DNA of 15,905 nt from Phycisphaerales bacterium UBA1845 (GTDB taxonomy: Bacteria; Planctomycetota; Phycisphaerae; UBA1845), in the NCBI GenBank assembly GCA_002338715.1, contig DDIR01000083.1, positions 1 through 15,905 of the forward strand, in the 5' to 3' direction. The notes under the pieces were generated by a model. The model was not told where the DNA came from and did not search any database. It saw only the letters and a program-made list of their open reading frames with translations. Numbering within the stretch: the stretch's first letter is position 1; each line of letters starts with the position of its first letter. A program made the translations under genes and the position numbers. Positions 1 through 6,556 of the stretch are shown here, piece by piece.

Positions 1-105
1 CAAACCGACCGCGATCGCCGCGAGCCATTCAAAGCGATGGGCGGGTTGGGCGGGTGGCGGTGTTTGCTTGTTGGGTTTTGCAGTGTCCTTGCCGCGTTTC
101 GTCAT
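1..105 (-). CDS. N-terminus of an unidentified, possibly membrane-anchored protein (partial)
   Basis: This is the first 35 codons of a gene that leaves the left edge of the window. The ATG is at 105-103. The peptide begins MTKRGKDTAK, continues through a Lys/Pro/Gln-rich stretch (PNKQTPPPAQPA), and then enters a hydrophobic run (FEWLAAIAVGL, residues 25-35) that looks like the start of a transmembrane helix. A basic, proline-rich cytoplasmic tail before a membrane helix is common in multi-pass membrane proteins, but 35 residues do not allow a family call. There is no Shine-Dalgarno sequence. A TACGAT box with an upstream TG lies only 6 bases before the ATG, which suggests a leaderless message. 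The frame is open to the edge. Confidence 0.5.
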   Translation of the reverse strand, partial: MTKRGKDTAKPNKQTPPPAQPAHRFEWLAAIAVGL

Positions 106-111
106 GGGCGC

Positions 112-140
112 ATCGTATCAGAAGAGCCGATGGCGGCTAA
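112..140 (-). promoter_or_regulatory. Predicted extended -10 promoter for the left-edge gene (leaderless)
   Basis: On the minus strand TTAGCC (140-135) is followed after 17 bases by TACGAT (117-112), which is preceded by TG with one base between (extended -10 pattern). The ATG at 105 begins 7 bases after the -10 box, where transcription would start, so the mRNA would have no leader. The -35 match is only 3 of 6. Prediction by eye. Confidence 0.45.
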
Positions 141-222
141 CCAAACGGTGCGAATCTGGTGAAGCGGGCGAGGGTTGGTGCGATTGGTTGGCGGTTTGGT
201 TTGGCAATGCATAAACGTGGTT

Positions 223-251
223 TTGACAGATGTTTAGCGGGGGTCTACGAT
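223..251 (+). promoter_or_regulatory. Predicted sigma70-type promoter for the histone-like gene
   Basis: A perfect TTGACA (223-228) is followed after exactly 17 bases by TACGAT (246-251, four of six matches to TATAAT). Predicted start of transcription is near 258, giving a leader of about 167 nt before the ATG at 425. It is one of the best promoter matches in the window. Confidence 0.6.
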
Positions 252-346
252 AAGCCCTGCGCTGTGACAGTGGGAGGATTCCCTCTGAATTGGCGATCGC
301 GCAATGACGATCCATGACTGCCATTGAAATTTGGGACAATCGGTCG

Positions 347-366
347 GGGCGGTAGACAAACCGCCC
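347..366 (+). promoter_or_regulatory. Hairpin in the leader of the histone-like gene
   Basis: GGGCGGT (347-353) and ACCGCCC (360-366) form a perfect 7-bp stem with a 6-nt loop (AGACAA); a G-U pair (346/367) could add one more. It lies inside the predicted leader, 58 nt before the start codon. No U-tract follows, so it is not an intrinsic terminator. It may stabilise the message or affect translation. Confidence 0.45.
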
Positions 367-424
367 TCGTGTGTGGAAGGATCGGGCCAGCAGAATTGGA
401 CTCGATCGAACAGGAAGCCACTCA

Positions 425-1246
425 ATGCCCAGCAAGAAATCAAAGTCGAAAAAACCCAAAGACGCCGACGAAAATGTCAATGAATCGGAAGAGAATTCCG
501 AGTCGGAAACCGAGGAAAGCGGCGACGAAGCACCGGCGCCGGCTGGTCCAGGTCAACCGACATCGGCGCGACGGGCACCTGGGCAGAAGGAAGTCATTCC
601 TTTTGAATGGAAGGTGTGCGGGTTTGCGGCTGACGGATACACGCTGACGTTGTTCAAGTCGATCGAGAAAGCCGACGCCGAAGCGCAGTTGGAGCGTTTG
701 TTGGCCGACGGTTATTACTACGGTTTGGAACTGCTCCGGCTTAACGAGGAGCCGAAAGCGCCTCCGCAGGCGCGCAAGCAGCGTGCCGACGCCGAAAAGC
801 AGCGGGCAGCACAGGAAGCCAAAGACCGCAAGGCGGAAGAATTGGCGGCTAAGAAGGCCAAGAAAAAACCGTCCGGTCCGGAGGTTGAAGGTGTGACGCG
901 CGTCGGTCGCAAGAAGTCGCTCAAGAAGGACGCCGACAAGAAGAAGGACGCCGGTAAGAAGAAGGAAACCGGCAAGAAGGCGGCCAAAGCTGCGTCCAAA
1001 ACGAAGACGGCCAAAAAGACCGCGACCAAAAAAGCAACCAAAACGGCGAAGAAAACGCCGACCAAGAAAAAGGCAGCTCCAAAAGCCGCCAAGAAGACGG
1101 CCACCAAGACCAAGACTGCCAAGAAGAAAACGACAACCAAGAAGACGGCCACCAAAAAAGCCGTGAAGAAAAAGACAGCGACGAAAACCAAGACCAAAAC
1201 GAAAACCAAAACGGCCAAGAAAAAGACCAAAACCAAGAAACGCTAA
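425..1246 (+). CDS. Histone H1-like lysine-rich nucleoid protein with acidic head and unknown central domain
   Basis: Predicted 273 residues. The start at 425 is chosen because AGGAAG lies 7 bases upstream and the peptide then opens MPSKKSKSKK; an in-frame ATG at 371 would add 18 residues of unrelated character. Four parts can be seen: an acidic Glu/Ser/Asp stretch (about 13-35); a compact, mixed-composition domain (about 56-108, IPFEWKVCGF to LLRLNEE); an Ala/Gln/Glu/Lys-rich, probably helical segment (112-148); and a Lys/Ala/Thr tail (162-273) of repeated KKTATKK-type units. The tail resembles eukaryotic H1, chlamydial Hc1 and AlgP-type bacterial proteins, which bind DNA without sequence specificity. 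A nucleoid-binding role is therefore likely, but rests on composition. I do not recognise the central domain. The tail is encoded by near-repetitive DNA. Confidence 0.75.
   Translation: MPSKKSKSKKPKDADENVNESEENSESETEESGDEAPAPAGPGQPTSARRAPGQKEVIPFEWKVCGFAADGYTLTLFKSIEKADAEAQLERLLADGYYYGLELLRLNEEPKAPPQARKQRADAEKQRAAQEAKDRKAEELAAKKAKKKPSGPEVEGVTRVGRKKSLKKDADKKKDAGKKKETGKKAAKAASKTKTAKKTATKKATKTAKKTPTKKKAAPKAAKKTATKTKTAKKKTTTKKTATKKAVKKKTATKTKTKTKTKTAKKKTKTKKR
985..1243 (+). repeat. Degenerate coding repeat of the Lys/Thr/Ala tail
   Basis: The DNA for the C-terminal tail is built from AAG, AAA, ACG, ACC and GCC codons in imperfect repeats. One exact 18-base direct repeat, beginning CAAGAAGACGG, occurs at 1090-1107 and 1138-1155, 48 bases apart. 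Such tracts are prone to in-frame expansion and contraction, so tail length may differ between strains. The low complexity also keeps several antisense frames open. Confidence 0.7.
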
Positions 1247-1254
1247 GATGACGG

Positions 1255-1267
1255 GCGCCGTTGGCGC
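1255..1267. other. Short hairpin after the histone-like gene
   Basis: GCGCC (1255-1259) and GGCGC (1263-1267) form a 5-bp stem with a GTT loop, 8 bases past the stop codon. No T-run follows, so an intrinsic terminator is not supported. It may protect the 3' end of the message. Confidence 0.3.
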
Positions 1268-1361
1268 GGTCGGCCCGCCGTTCCTTGCAGACTGAAAAGC
1301 TACAGATTCAAACGCACTCCACGTTTCGAATGTCGCACAAAATTCGAGAGGCCCACTTGGC

Positions 1362-2474
1362 ATGCGCCAGAAAAACCCCCCAAGACAATTTCAGGATCGT
1401 TTGGATCAGGTCCGACGGGACATGCGCGAAAAGTCGATTCAGGCGCTTTTGATCGCCCACCCGGCCGACTATTTCTACCTGACGGGATTTACCGGAGAAG
1501 ATTCGGCGATTCTGGTGACGCCGCGGTCGGTTGTGGTGGTGACCGATGGTCGCTTTGAGGGGGCGGCACAGAAGGAAGTCGGTTGGACGAGCGTGCGGTT
1601 TCGCAAAGGCGAGTTGACGCCGGAATTGATTGCGGCTGTGCAATCTTCGCGATGCACGCGGGTCGCCATTCAGCCGACGAAAATGTCCGTTGCGACGCGC
1701 GAGGCGCTCCGCAAGGGGCTTAAGGGTGTTCGGCTTGTTGATGCACCGCCGACCCTGAGTCAGATGCGCGAGTGTAAGAATGCGTCGGAGCTCAAGAAGA
1801 TCGACATCGCGATTCGTGTGGCTGAGAGTGCGTATCGAGCGATGCTCAAGACGATTCGCATCGGTCAGACGGAGTTGGAGTTGGCGGCACGGTTGGAATA
1901 CGAGATGAAGCGTCGCGGATCGACCGAGCCCGCATTTGGCTCAATTGTCGCGATTGACGCGAATGCGGCGCTTCCACACGCGGTTCCGGGGCAGGGACGG
2001 GTCAAGAAGGGCAGTTTGATCCTTTTTGACTGGGGCGCAACGCTGGATGGGTACCGCAGCGACTTGACCCGTACAGTGTTCGTCGGTAGCATCCCGACCA
2101 AATTCAAGGCGATCTATGAGGCAGTCTTGACATCGCAAAAAAAGGCGATCGCGGCTATATGCGCGGGCGTTCGCATGTGCGATGTTGATGCTGTCGCGAG
2201 GCAGCACATCACCGATTGCGGTTTTGGTGATCGATTCACGCATGGCCTCGGTCACGGTCTCGGACTCGACGTTCATGAGTCGCCTTCGCTGAGTTGGCGC
2301 AGCGATCAAAAGCTTCGGGCTGGTATGGTTGTAACCGTCGAGCCGGGCATCTATCTGCCGGGACTTGGCGGTGTCCGCATTGAGGACGATGTCCGCGTGA
2401 CGAGCAAGGGGTGCCAGGTTATGTCACACTTGAGCAAGTCACTCGCCACTTCGGTGATTGACGTCGCCCGGTAG
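1362..2474 (+). CDS. M24-family aminopeptidase (Xaa-Pro peptidase type)
   Basis: This 370-residue protein has the two-part fold of short prolidases and Xaa-Pro aminopeptidases (creatinase/prolidase N-terminal domain, about 10-140; M24 catalytic domain, about 145-365). All five dinuclear-metal ligands can be placed: D223 (FDWG), D234 (SDLTR), H298 (HGLGHGLG), E327 (TVEPGIY) and E341 (VRIEDD). H206 (LPHAVP) fits the conserved substrate-side histidine. The enzyme would remove the N-terminal residue from peptides with proline at position 2, in the cytoplasm; there is no signal peptide. GAGAGG at 1346-1351 lies 10 bases before the ATG. Length and context fit the YqhT/PapA type that sits upstream of accB-accC in other bacteria; in Bacillus subtilis efp lies between them, but no efp is present here. 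Exact substrate preference cannot be read from sequence. Confidence 0.9.
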   Translation: MRQKNPPRQFQDRLDQVRRDMREKSIQALLIAHPADYFYLTGFTGEDSAILVTPRSVVVVTDGRFEGAAQKEVGWTSVRFRKGELTPELIAAVQSSRCTRVAIQPTKMSVATREALRKGLKGVRLVDAPPTLSQMRECKNASELKKIDIAIRVAESAYRAMLKTIRIGQTELELAARLEYEMKRRGSTEPAFGSIVAIDANAALPHAVPGQGRVKKGSLILFDWGATLDGYRSDLTRTVFVGSIPTKFKAIYEAVLTSQKKAIAAICAGVRMCDVDAVARQHITDCGFGDRFTHGLGHGLGLDVHESPSLSWRSDQKLRAGMVVTVEPGIYLPGLGGVRIEDDVRVTSKGCQVMSHLSKSLATSVIDVAR

Positions 2475-2549
2475 CCGATGCGGTGGTTTCGCCATTTGAC
2501 ATGAAATGCAGGGCAGCGGGCGCGTGACGTTCCACTGTCCGAAACATAG

Positions 2550-3056
2550 ATGGAGACGCTCTTCGTGGTTGATCCAGAAAAGATACGCACGCTTGTAGAA
2601 ATGATGTCCGAATTTGACCTCACGGAGATCAACCTCCGCGACGGTGAAGAGGAGATTCGGCTGACGCGTCCGGGACCGGAAACGCATCCGATGATCTCCG
2701 GTTCAGGTCCATCGGGTCACGTGGTGATGCCCGCGCCGGTTCAAGCGGCACCTGCTCCTGCGCCGGTTGAGCCTGCTGCTCCAGCGCCAGCCGCTACGCC
2801 AGTCGCCGCCGACAATCTCAACGCGGTGAAGTCGCCGATGGTCGGGACGCTGTACCTCTCGCCGGATCCGAGCAGTCCGCCGTTTGTCTCGGTGGGCACA
2901 CGGGTCACGCCGACGACAGTGGTGTGCATCATTGAAGCAATGAAGGTGTTTAACGAAATCCAAGCCGACGTCACTGGAACGGTCGTCGAAGTCCTGGTCA
3001 ACAACGAAGACCCGGTCGAATTCGGTCAGCCGATGTTCATGGTTCGACCCGATTGA
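2550..3056 (+). CDS. accB: Biotin carboxyl carrier protein of acetyl-CoA carboxylase
   Basis: The protein (168 residues) carries biotin for acetyl-CoA carboxylase, the first committed step of fatty acid synthesis. An N-terminal helical segment (DPEKIRTLVEMM, then LTEINLRDGEEEIRLTR) matches the family. A flexible Ala/Pro linker spans about 61-87, and the biotinyl domain covers about 92-167. The acceptor is K132 in EAMK, followed by VFNEI as usual. The ATG at 2550 lacks a clear Shine-Dalgarno sequence. GTG at 2565 (codon 6) has GGAG nine bases upstream and would give a protein beginning VDPEKI, closer to the typical AccB N-terminus, so the true start may be 2565. accC follows 171 bp downstream; the carboxyltransferase genes accA and accD are not in the window. 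Confidence 0.95.
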   Translation: METLFVVDPEKIRTLVEMMSEFDLTEINLRDGEEEIRLTRPGPETHPMISGSGPSGHVVMPAPVQAAPAPAPVEPAAPAPAATPVAADNLNAVKSPMVGTLYLSPDPSSPPFVSVGTRVTPTTVVCIIEAMKVFNEIQADVTGTVVEVLVNNEDPVEFGQPMFMVRPD

Positions 3057-3227
3057 GTTTCCTGATAGCGCGTGAAACGCCTGATCCTTCGTCGCGATGG
3101 GGTTGGATTGGCGTTTCGAGTTGGCAGGTTTTCAAATAGGCCGGCATTCAGCTTAGACCTGATTCAATCACCCCGGCAGCGCGGTCGAGTCATCCCGAAT
3201 CCCGCTGAACCGTGGAGTTCATATCCG

Positions 3228-4571
3228 ATGTTCAAACGCATTCTCGTAGCCAACCGAGGCGAAATCGCCCTTCGAATCATGCGAACCTGTCGCGAGATGG
3301 GGATCGACACAGCATGTGTCTATTCCGAGGAGGACAAGGGCTCGCAGTATCTCGACATGGCCACACGGGCGGTGTGCATCGGGCCTGCCGCCGCGGGTGA
3401 AAGCTACTTGAAGGGCGATCGCATCGTGGCTTCCGCAGAGATGGTCGGGGCTGACGCGATCCATCCGGGGTATGGCTTCCTCGCGGAAAACGCCCAGTTC
3501 GCCGACATGTGTCGCGAGTCGAACATTCAGTTCATCGGACCGTCATCGGACTCGATGCGACTTCTTGGCGACAAAGCCGCTGCCCGCCAGGTGGCGAAGA
3601 AAGCCCGCGTTCAAACCGTGCCCGGTAGCGATGGCGTTGTTGAAGACGACAACGAGGCGTTGAAAGTCGCCGCGAAAATCGGTTATCCGGTGATGGTCAA
3701 AGCTCTCGCGGGAGGTGGTGGTCGCGGACTGCGGGTCGCTGACTCCGAAGCCGACCTGAAAAAAGCGCTTTCGATCTCGCGCCAGGAAGCGATGACGGCA
3801 TTTAAGGATGCGGGCGTTTATCTCGAGAAATACATCGAAAATCCCCGACACGTCGAAGTTCAGATTCTCGCCGATCAGAAGGGCCACATCGTCCACCTGT
3901 TCGAACGCGACTGCACGGTTCAACGTCGCTATCAAAAGTTGATTGAAGAATCGCCGTCACCGGGCATCGAAAACCGCACCCGCGACGAAATCTGCAAATC
4001 GGCGGTTCGCTTGTGTAAGTCGGCTGGCTACTACAACGCGGCGACCGTGGAATTTGTCGTCGATCAGAAGGGCAAAGCCTACTTCATCGAAGTCAACACG
4101 CGCATTCAGGTTGAGCACCCGGTGACAGAAATGATCACGGGGATCGACTTGATCAAGGCGCAGATTCTGATCGCGTCGGGTGAATCGCTTCCGTTTACGC
4201 AGCGGGAGTTGAAGCGCAACGGTGCGTCGATCGAATGTCGCATCAACGCCGAAGACCCGGATCATGGCTTCCGGCCTTGCGCGGGAACGATTGAGCGGTT
4301 CAACGCGGTCAGCGGTTTGGGGGTTCGACTTGATACGCATGCCCACACGGGGTATCGCATTTCGCCGCGCTATGACTCGATGATCGGCAAGTTGATCGTG
4401 CATCGTCGCACGCGTGATGAGGCGATCGCCTGCATGCGGCGCTGTCTTGCCGAACTTCGCGTCGATCCGATCAAATCCACGATCGGTTTGTATCAGCGGA
4501 TCATGAACGACGACGTGTTCATCTCCGGAAAGTTCGACACCAAGTACGTCGAACGTTTCCTCGCAAAGTAA
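3228..4571 (+). CDS. accC: Biotin carboxylase subunit of acetyl-CoA carboxylase
   Basis: This ATP-grasp enzyme uses ATP and bicarbonate to carboxylate the biotin on AccB. The start at 3228 gives the canonical opening [16 protein letters not shown], with GGAG ten bases upstream; the frame is open for 52 more codons upstream, but that extension has no family similarity. At 447 residues it is close to the E. coli enzyme (449). Visible landmarks: K116 and K158 for ATP, the glycine loop GGGGRG (162-167), QRRYQK with K237, the metal and catalytic cluster E288/N290/R292 in [14 protein letters not shown]296, and R338 in ECRIN. No key residue is missing. It is the third plus-strand gene of the peptidase-accB-accC group and converges with the pilin gene ending at 4615. 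Confidence 0.97.
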   Translation: MFKRILVANRGEIALRIMRTCREMGIDTACVYSEEDKGSQYLDMATRAVCIGPAAAGESYLKGDRIVASAEMVGADAIHPGYGFLAENAQFADMCRESNIQFIGPSSDSMRLLGDKAAARQVAKKARVQTVPGSDGVVEDDNEALKVAAKIGYPVMVKALAGGGGRGLRVADSEADLKKALSISRQEAMTAFKDAGVYLEKYIENPRHVEVQILADQKGHIVHLFERDCTVQRRYQKLIEESPSPGIENRTRDEICKSAVRLCKSAGYYNAATVEFVVDQKGKAYFIEVNTRIQVEHPVTEMITGIDLIKAQILIASGESLPFTQRELKRNGASIECRINAEDPDHGFRPCAGTIERFNAVSGLGVRLDTHAHTGYRISPRYDSMIGKLIVHRRTRDEAIACMRRCLAELRVDPIKSTIGLYQRIMNDDVFISGKFDTKYVERFLAK

Positions 4572-4614
4572 TCCAACAATCCTAAAACTTGCAGCGTGAT
4601 TGGGAGTCGATCGC

Positions 4615-5196
4615 TTATTGGCGAAGCGATGCGGAACCGGTGTGTGTTTCGTTTGACTTCCCGCGGGTGACGGTGAACTTGTAGGTCAACAGTGGGTACT
4701 GCCCCGCGCCGAAGGAACCCGTGCAGAAGAACGCGGAGAAGCCGGTGGCCCAGCGGGTGGATGGGTACGAGGCTTTCGCCGTCGTGCGGAAGGTGGCTGC
4801 GTCGCTGAACGTGCCAGCCGCCGACGTATCCTGATAGGCCAGCAGTTCGTTGGTGGAGGTGTCGCGTTCGATGAGCAGCATCTCGCTGTTGTCCTTGGCC
4901 TCGTCGTCGTTGGTGTCTTTCGCCCAGACAATCATGTAGTCGGTCGAAGTGGGTTGGCCGGAGTTCGGGACGATCAATTCCTCTGCCGCATGGACGACGC
5001 TGTTGATGCGCTGCTTGATGACTTCGGCGCTGACGATCATTTCCCGGCGGAGCTGGTCGTTCGATGCGCCGTAGGTCGTTGCGCCGAGGATCGAAATGGC
5101 GGCTACACTGACCACCGCGAGGATCGTCATCGCGATCAGCAGTTCAACCAATGTGAATGCGGTGATTTTCTTGCGAGTTTGAAGCACGTTCGACAT
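4615..5196 (-). CDS. Prepilin-type minor pseudopilin (GspJ/MshO-like)
   Basis: This 193-residue protein carries a class III prepilin signal: a short basic leader (RKKITA), a predicted cleavage site between A13 and F14, the FTLVE motif with the conserved glutamate at mature position 5 (E18), and a long hydrophobic helix (about 14-38). Alanine rather than glycine precedes the cleavage site. After the helix, an amphipathic stretch with QLRREMIVSAEVIKQRI resembles GspJ/MshO-type minor pilins; the C-terminal globular part (about 70-193) has no motif I recognise. It would be processed by prepilin peptidase and join a type II secretion or MSHA/type IV-like pilus. It lies 21 bp downstream of the next pilin gene and is probably cotranscribed with it. 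Confidence 0.8.
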   Translation of the reverse strand: MSNVLQTRKKITAFTLVELLIAMTILAVVSVAAISILGATTYGASNDQLRREMIVSAEVIKQRINSVVHAAEELIVPNSGQPTSTDYMIVWAKDTNDDEAKDNSEMLLIERDTSTNELLAYQDTSAAGTFSDAATFRTTAKASYPSTRWATGFSAFFCTGSFGAGQYPLLTYKFTVTRGKSNETHTGSASLRQ

Positions 5197-5217
5197 CCGG
5201 TGCGCGGGTTTCTCTGC

Positions 5218-5733
5218 TTATTCTGGCGGTTGTGGCACAAATGATTCGACGCTCCAACTCAGTCCGCTGTCGTCGGAGATGGTGACGGTGACCAGTTGGC
5301 CGGTGATGCTGCCCCCCAGCGATGCGATGCTTTGCGTGTTCGCCGCGACCGTCACCGATTGCGTGAAGAATTGATACGGATCGGCGTAGGCGGTGTCGGT
5401 CGCGTCTTTGAGTGTGCCGGCTGCCACCGTTCGACTGCCCGATTCGGAGAACCCGTGATAGTCGTCGATGTTGTCGAATGCGGTGCGTGTCGATTCGCCC
5501 GACTCCGGACCCGGTGTGGATTCGCCATCGGGATCGTCGTACGGAAGGCGCAGGATTTCGTCCATCAGCGAGTCGGCTAGCGTTAGTGCGCGTTGGCGAT
5601 GCAATGCGTCGTACGTTTGCATCTGCCCCGCGACGATCGCCTGCGACGCCACCACCGCGACAACCGCAAGGATCGAGGCGGACAGCATCGCTTCAAACAA
5701 CGTCAGTGCGCGTTTTCTTTTCGGACGAACCAC
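5218..5733 (-). CDS. Prepilin-type minor pseudopilin (MshD/GspI-like)
   Basis: The protein has 171 residues and starts at a GTG (5733-5731) with GAGGGAG ten bases upstream. The basic leader (MVRPKRKRA) precedes a predicted cleavage after A9. LTLFE then puts glutamate at mature position 5 (E14), and a hydrophobic helix follows (about 10-36). A segment SLMDEILRLPYDDPDGE followed by FDNIDDYHGFSE resembles MSHA-type MshD pilins, in which an FDN.DDY.G pattern is characteristic; that assignment comes from family memory and has not been checked by search. It is the first gene of the two-gene minus-strand pilin unit and diverges from the GspH-like gene at 5944. A TATAAT promoter lies about 100 bp upstream. 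Confidence 0.78.
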   Translation of the reverse strand: MVRPKRKRALTLFEAMLSASILAVVAVVASQAIVAGQMQTYDALHRQRALTLADSLMDEILRLPYDDPDGESTPGPESGESTRTAFDNIDDYHGFSESGSRTVAAGTLKDATDTAYADPYQFFTQSVTVAANTQSIASLGGSITGQLVTVTISDDSGLSWSVESFVPQPPE

Positions 5734-5943
5734 CAGCGATCAACTCCCTCAAAGGCCGCAACTCCAACTAGGTTGATCGGAAATTTTTGCCGTCGGGTGC
5801 AATCGAAGCGGTGGGGCGGTGGCAGCGCAATTATTATAAGACGCAACCCGCTATCCCTTGAAGTGAATCGAATCTGCCGATCTATCAGCAGGGTGCTCAG
5901 CCGTCATCGCGGCGGAACGATCCCTTGCGCGTTGGGGCGTCAT
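5734..5943. other. Divergent intergenic region between pilin genes
   Basis: This 210-bp gap separates the MshD-like gene (minus) from the GspH-like gene (plus). It includes the minus-strand TATAAT promoter at 5833-5862. A possible plus-strand promoter (TTGAAG 5858-5863, then TCTATC 5881-5886 after 17 bases) shares the -35 area. No other gene is visible in it. Confidence 0.5.
5833..5862 (-). promoter_or_regulatory. Predicted promoter for the two minus-strand pilin genes
   Basis: On the minus strand TTCAAG (5862-5857) is followed after 18 bases by a perfect TATAAT (5838-5833). Predicted transcription start is near 5826, leaving a leader of about 93 nt to the GTG at 5733. The -35 match is weak and the -10 match is exact. 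Prediction by eye. Confidence 0.5.
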
Positions 5944-6492
5944 ATGACTTGCAGGTTTACATCAAGGTTCAAGCGATTTCGGCGCGCCATGGCCTACACG
6001 CTGGTCGAGGTGCTGACGATCATCGTGATCCTCGGGATCGTGGCGATGATCGCGCTGCCGCTGCTCGAATCGACCGATGCAGCGCGGGTTTCGTCAGCCG
6101 CACAGTTGATCGTCGCCGATTTGCAGTACGCCCAGATGTATTCCATCAGCCACAGCGACAACCCCATCGGCATGAAATTCGACACGTCGGCCAACAGCTA
6201 TGCACTGGTCCAACGAAGCGGGGCGTTGCCCTTTCAATGTTCGTCGGTGACGACGGTGACCAATCCGGTCGATGGCGAGGCGTTTTCGACGGTCTTCGGC
6301 AGCGGCAGGGCGTCGGAGCTGACGGGCGTCAGCATCGATTCGGTGTCGCTTGATGGGGATGAATGCCTGGTCTTCGGCGCCCTTGGGCAGTTGGATCAAT
6401 CAAGCGCGGCGACGGTGACCGTGTCGTTCGGAGGGCGGGCGCTGACCATTACCATCGATCCAATCACGGGAGACGCGACGGTATCACCCTGA
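5944..6492 (+). CDS. Prepilin-type pseudopilin, GspH/FimT-like
   Basis: The start is placed at 5944, giving 182 residues. The leader [17 protein letters not shown] is strongly basic, with cleavage expected after A17 and YTLVE placing glutamate at mature position 5 (E22). The frame stays open about 350 bases further upstream, but that part looks non-coding. The hydrophobic helix (about 18-41) is followed by [24 protein letters not shown], then GMKFD. Near the end come FGALGQ (144-149) and a closing [14 protein letters not shown]. This is the usual GspH/FimT domain order of helix, first beta sheet and 'R.x.I.P.TG' end. GspH is a minor pseudopilin near the tip of type II secretion pseudopili. 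No Shine-Dalgarno sequence is visible. It is divergent from the other two pilin genes and ends 64 bp before trpG. Confidence 0.8.
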   Translation: MTCRFTSRFKRFRRAMAYTLVEVLTIIVILGIVAMIALPLLESTDAARVSSAAQLIVADLQYAQMYSISHSDNPIGMKFDTSANSYALVQRSGALPFQCSSVTTVTNPVDGEAFSTVFGSGRASELTGVSIDSVSLDGDECLVFGALGQLDQSSAATVTVSFGGRALTITIDPITGDATVSP

Positions 6493-6520
6493 TGCAGCTG
6501 TCAGCCGGCAGCCCATCGCG

Positions 6521-6548
6521 TTGCCATTCACGCGGCGATCCCTACACT
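6521..6548 (+). promoter_or_regulatory. Predicted promoter for trpG, placed for a leaderless mRNA
   Basis: TTGCCA (6521-6526, five of six) and TACACT (6543-6548, four of six) are 16 bases apart. The ATG of trpG begins 9 bases after the -10 box, so transcription would start at or just before the A of the ATG. There is no Shine-Dalgarno sequence, which fits. Confidence 0.5.
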
Positions 6549-6556
6549 ACTTGACC

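Larger units (their letters stand above)
106..424. other. Divergent intergenic region (about 320 bp)
   Basis: This non-coding stretch separates the minus-strand left-edge gene from the plus-strand histone-like gene. It holds the two promoters, a GCGATCGC octamer at 293-300, a hairpin at 347-366 and the ribosome binding site AGGAAG at 412-417. The short open frames crossing it have no recognisable product and look like chance. Confidence 0.6.

Noticed and set aside
440..1363. Minus-strand open frames of 307 and 172 codons opposite the histone-like gene
   Set aside because: They mirror the Lys/Thr/Ala repeat tract, which lacks stop codons in several frames, and their translations are low-complexity Phe/Leu/Gly strings. 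The sense protein has a ribosome binding site, promoter and sensible domain layout.
2496..2501. Perfect TTGACA upstream of accB
   Set aside because: No acceptable -10 box lies 15-19 bases downstream, where the sequence is GC-rich (GGCGCG at the 17-base position).
3072..3227. Upstream extension of the accC reading frame by 52 codons
   Set aside because: The extension has no similarity to biotin carboxylase, while the ATG at 3228 has a ribosome binding site and the canonical N-terminus.
4572..4614. Possible bidirectional terminator between accC and the pilin gene
   Set aside because: Only a 5-bp CAATC/GATTG pairing with a 16-nt loop can be drawn in the 43-bp gap, and no T-run is present.
5593..5943. 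Upstream extension of the GspH-like reading frame
   Set aside because: It overlaps the divergent MshD-like gene and its promoter area. A prepilin leader must sit at the N-terminus, which places the start at 5944.
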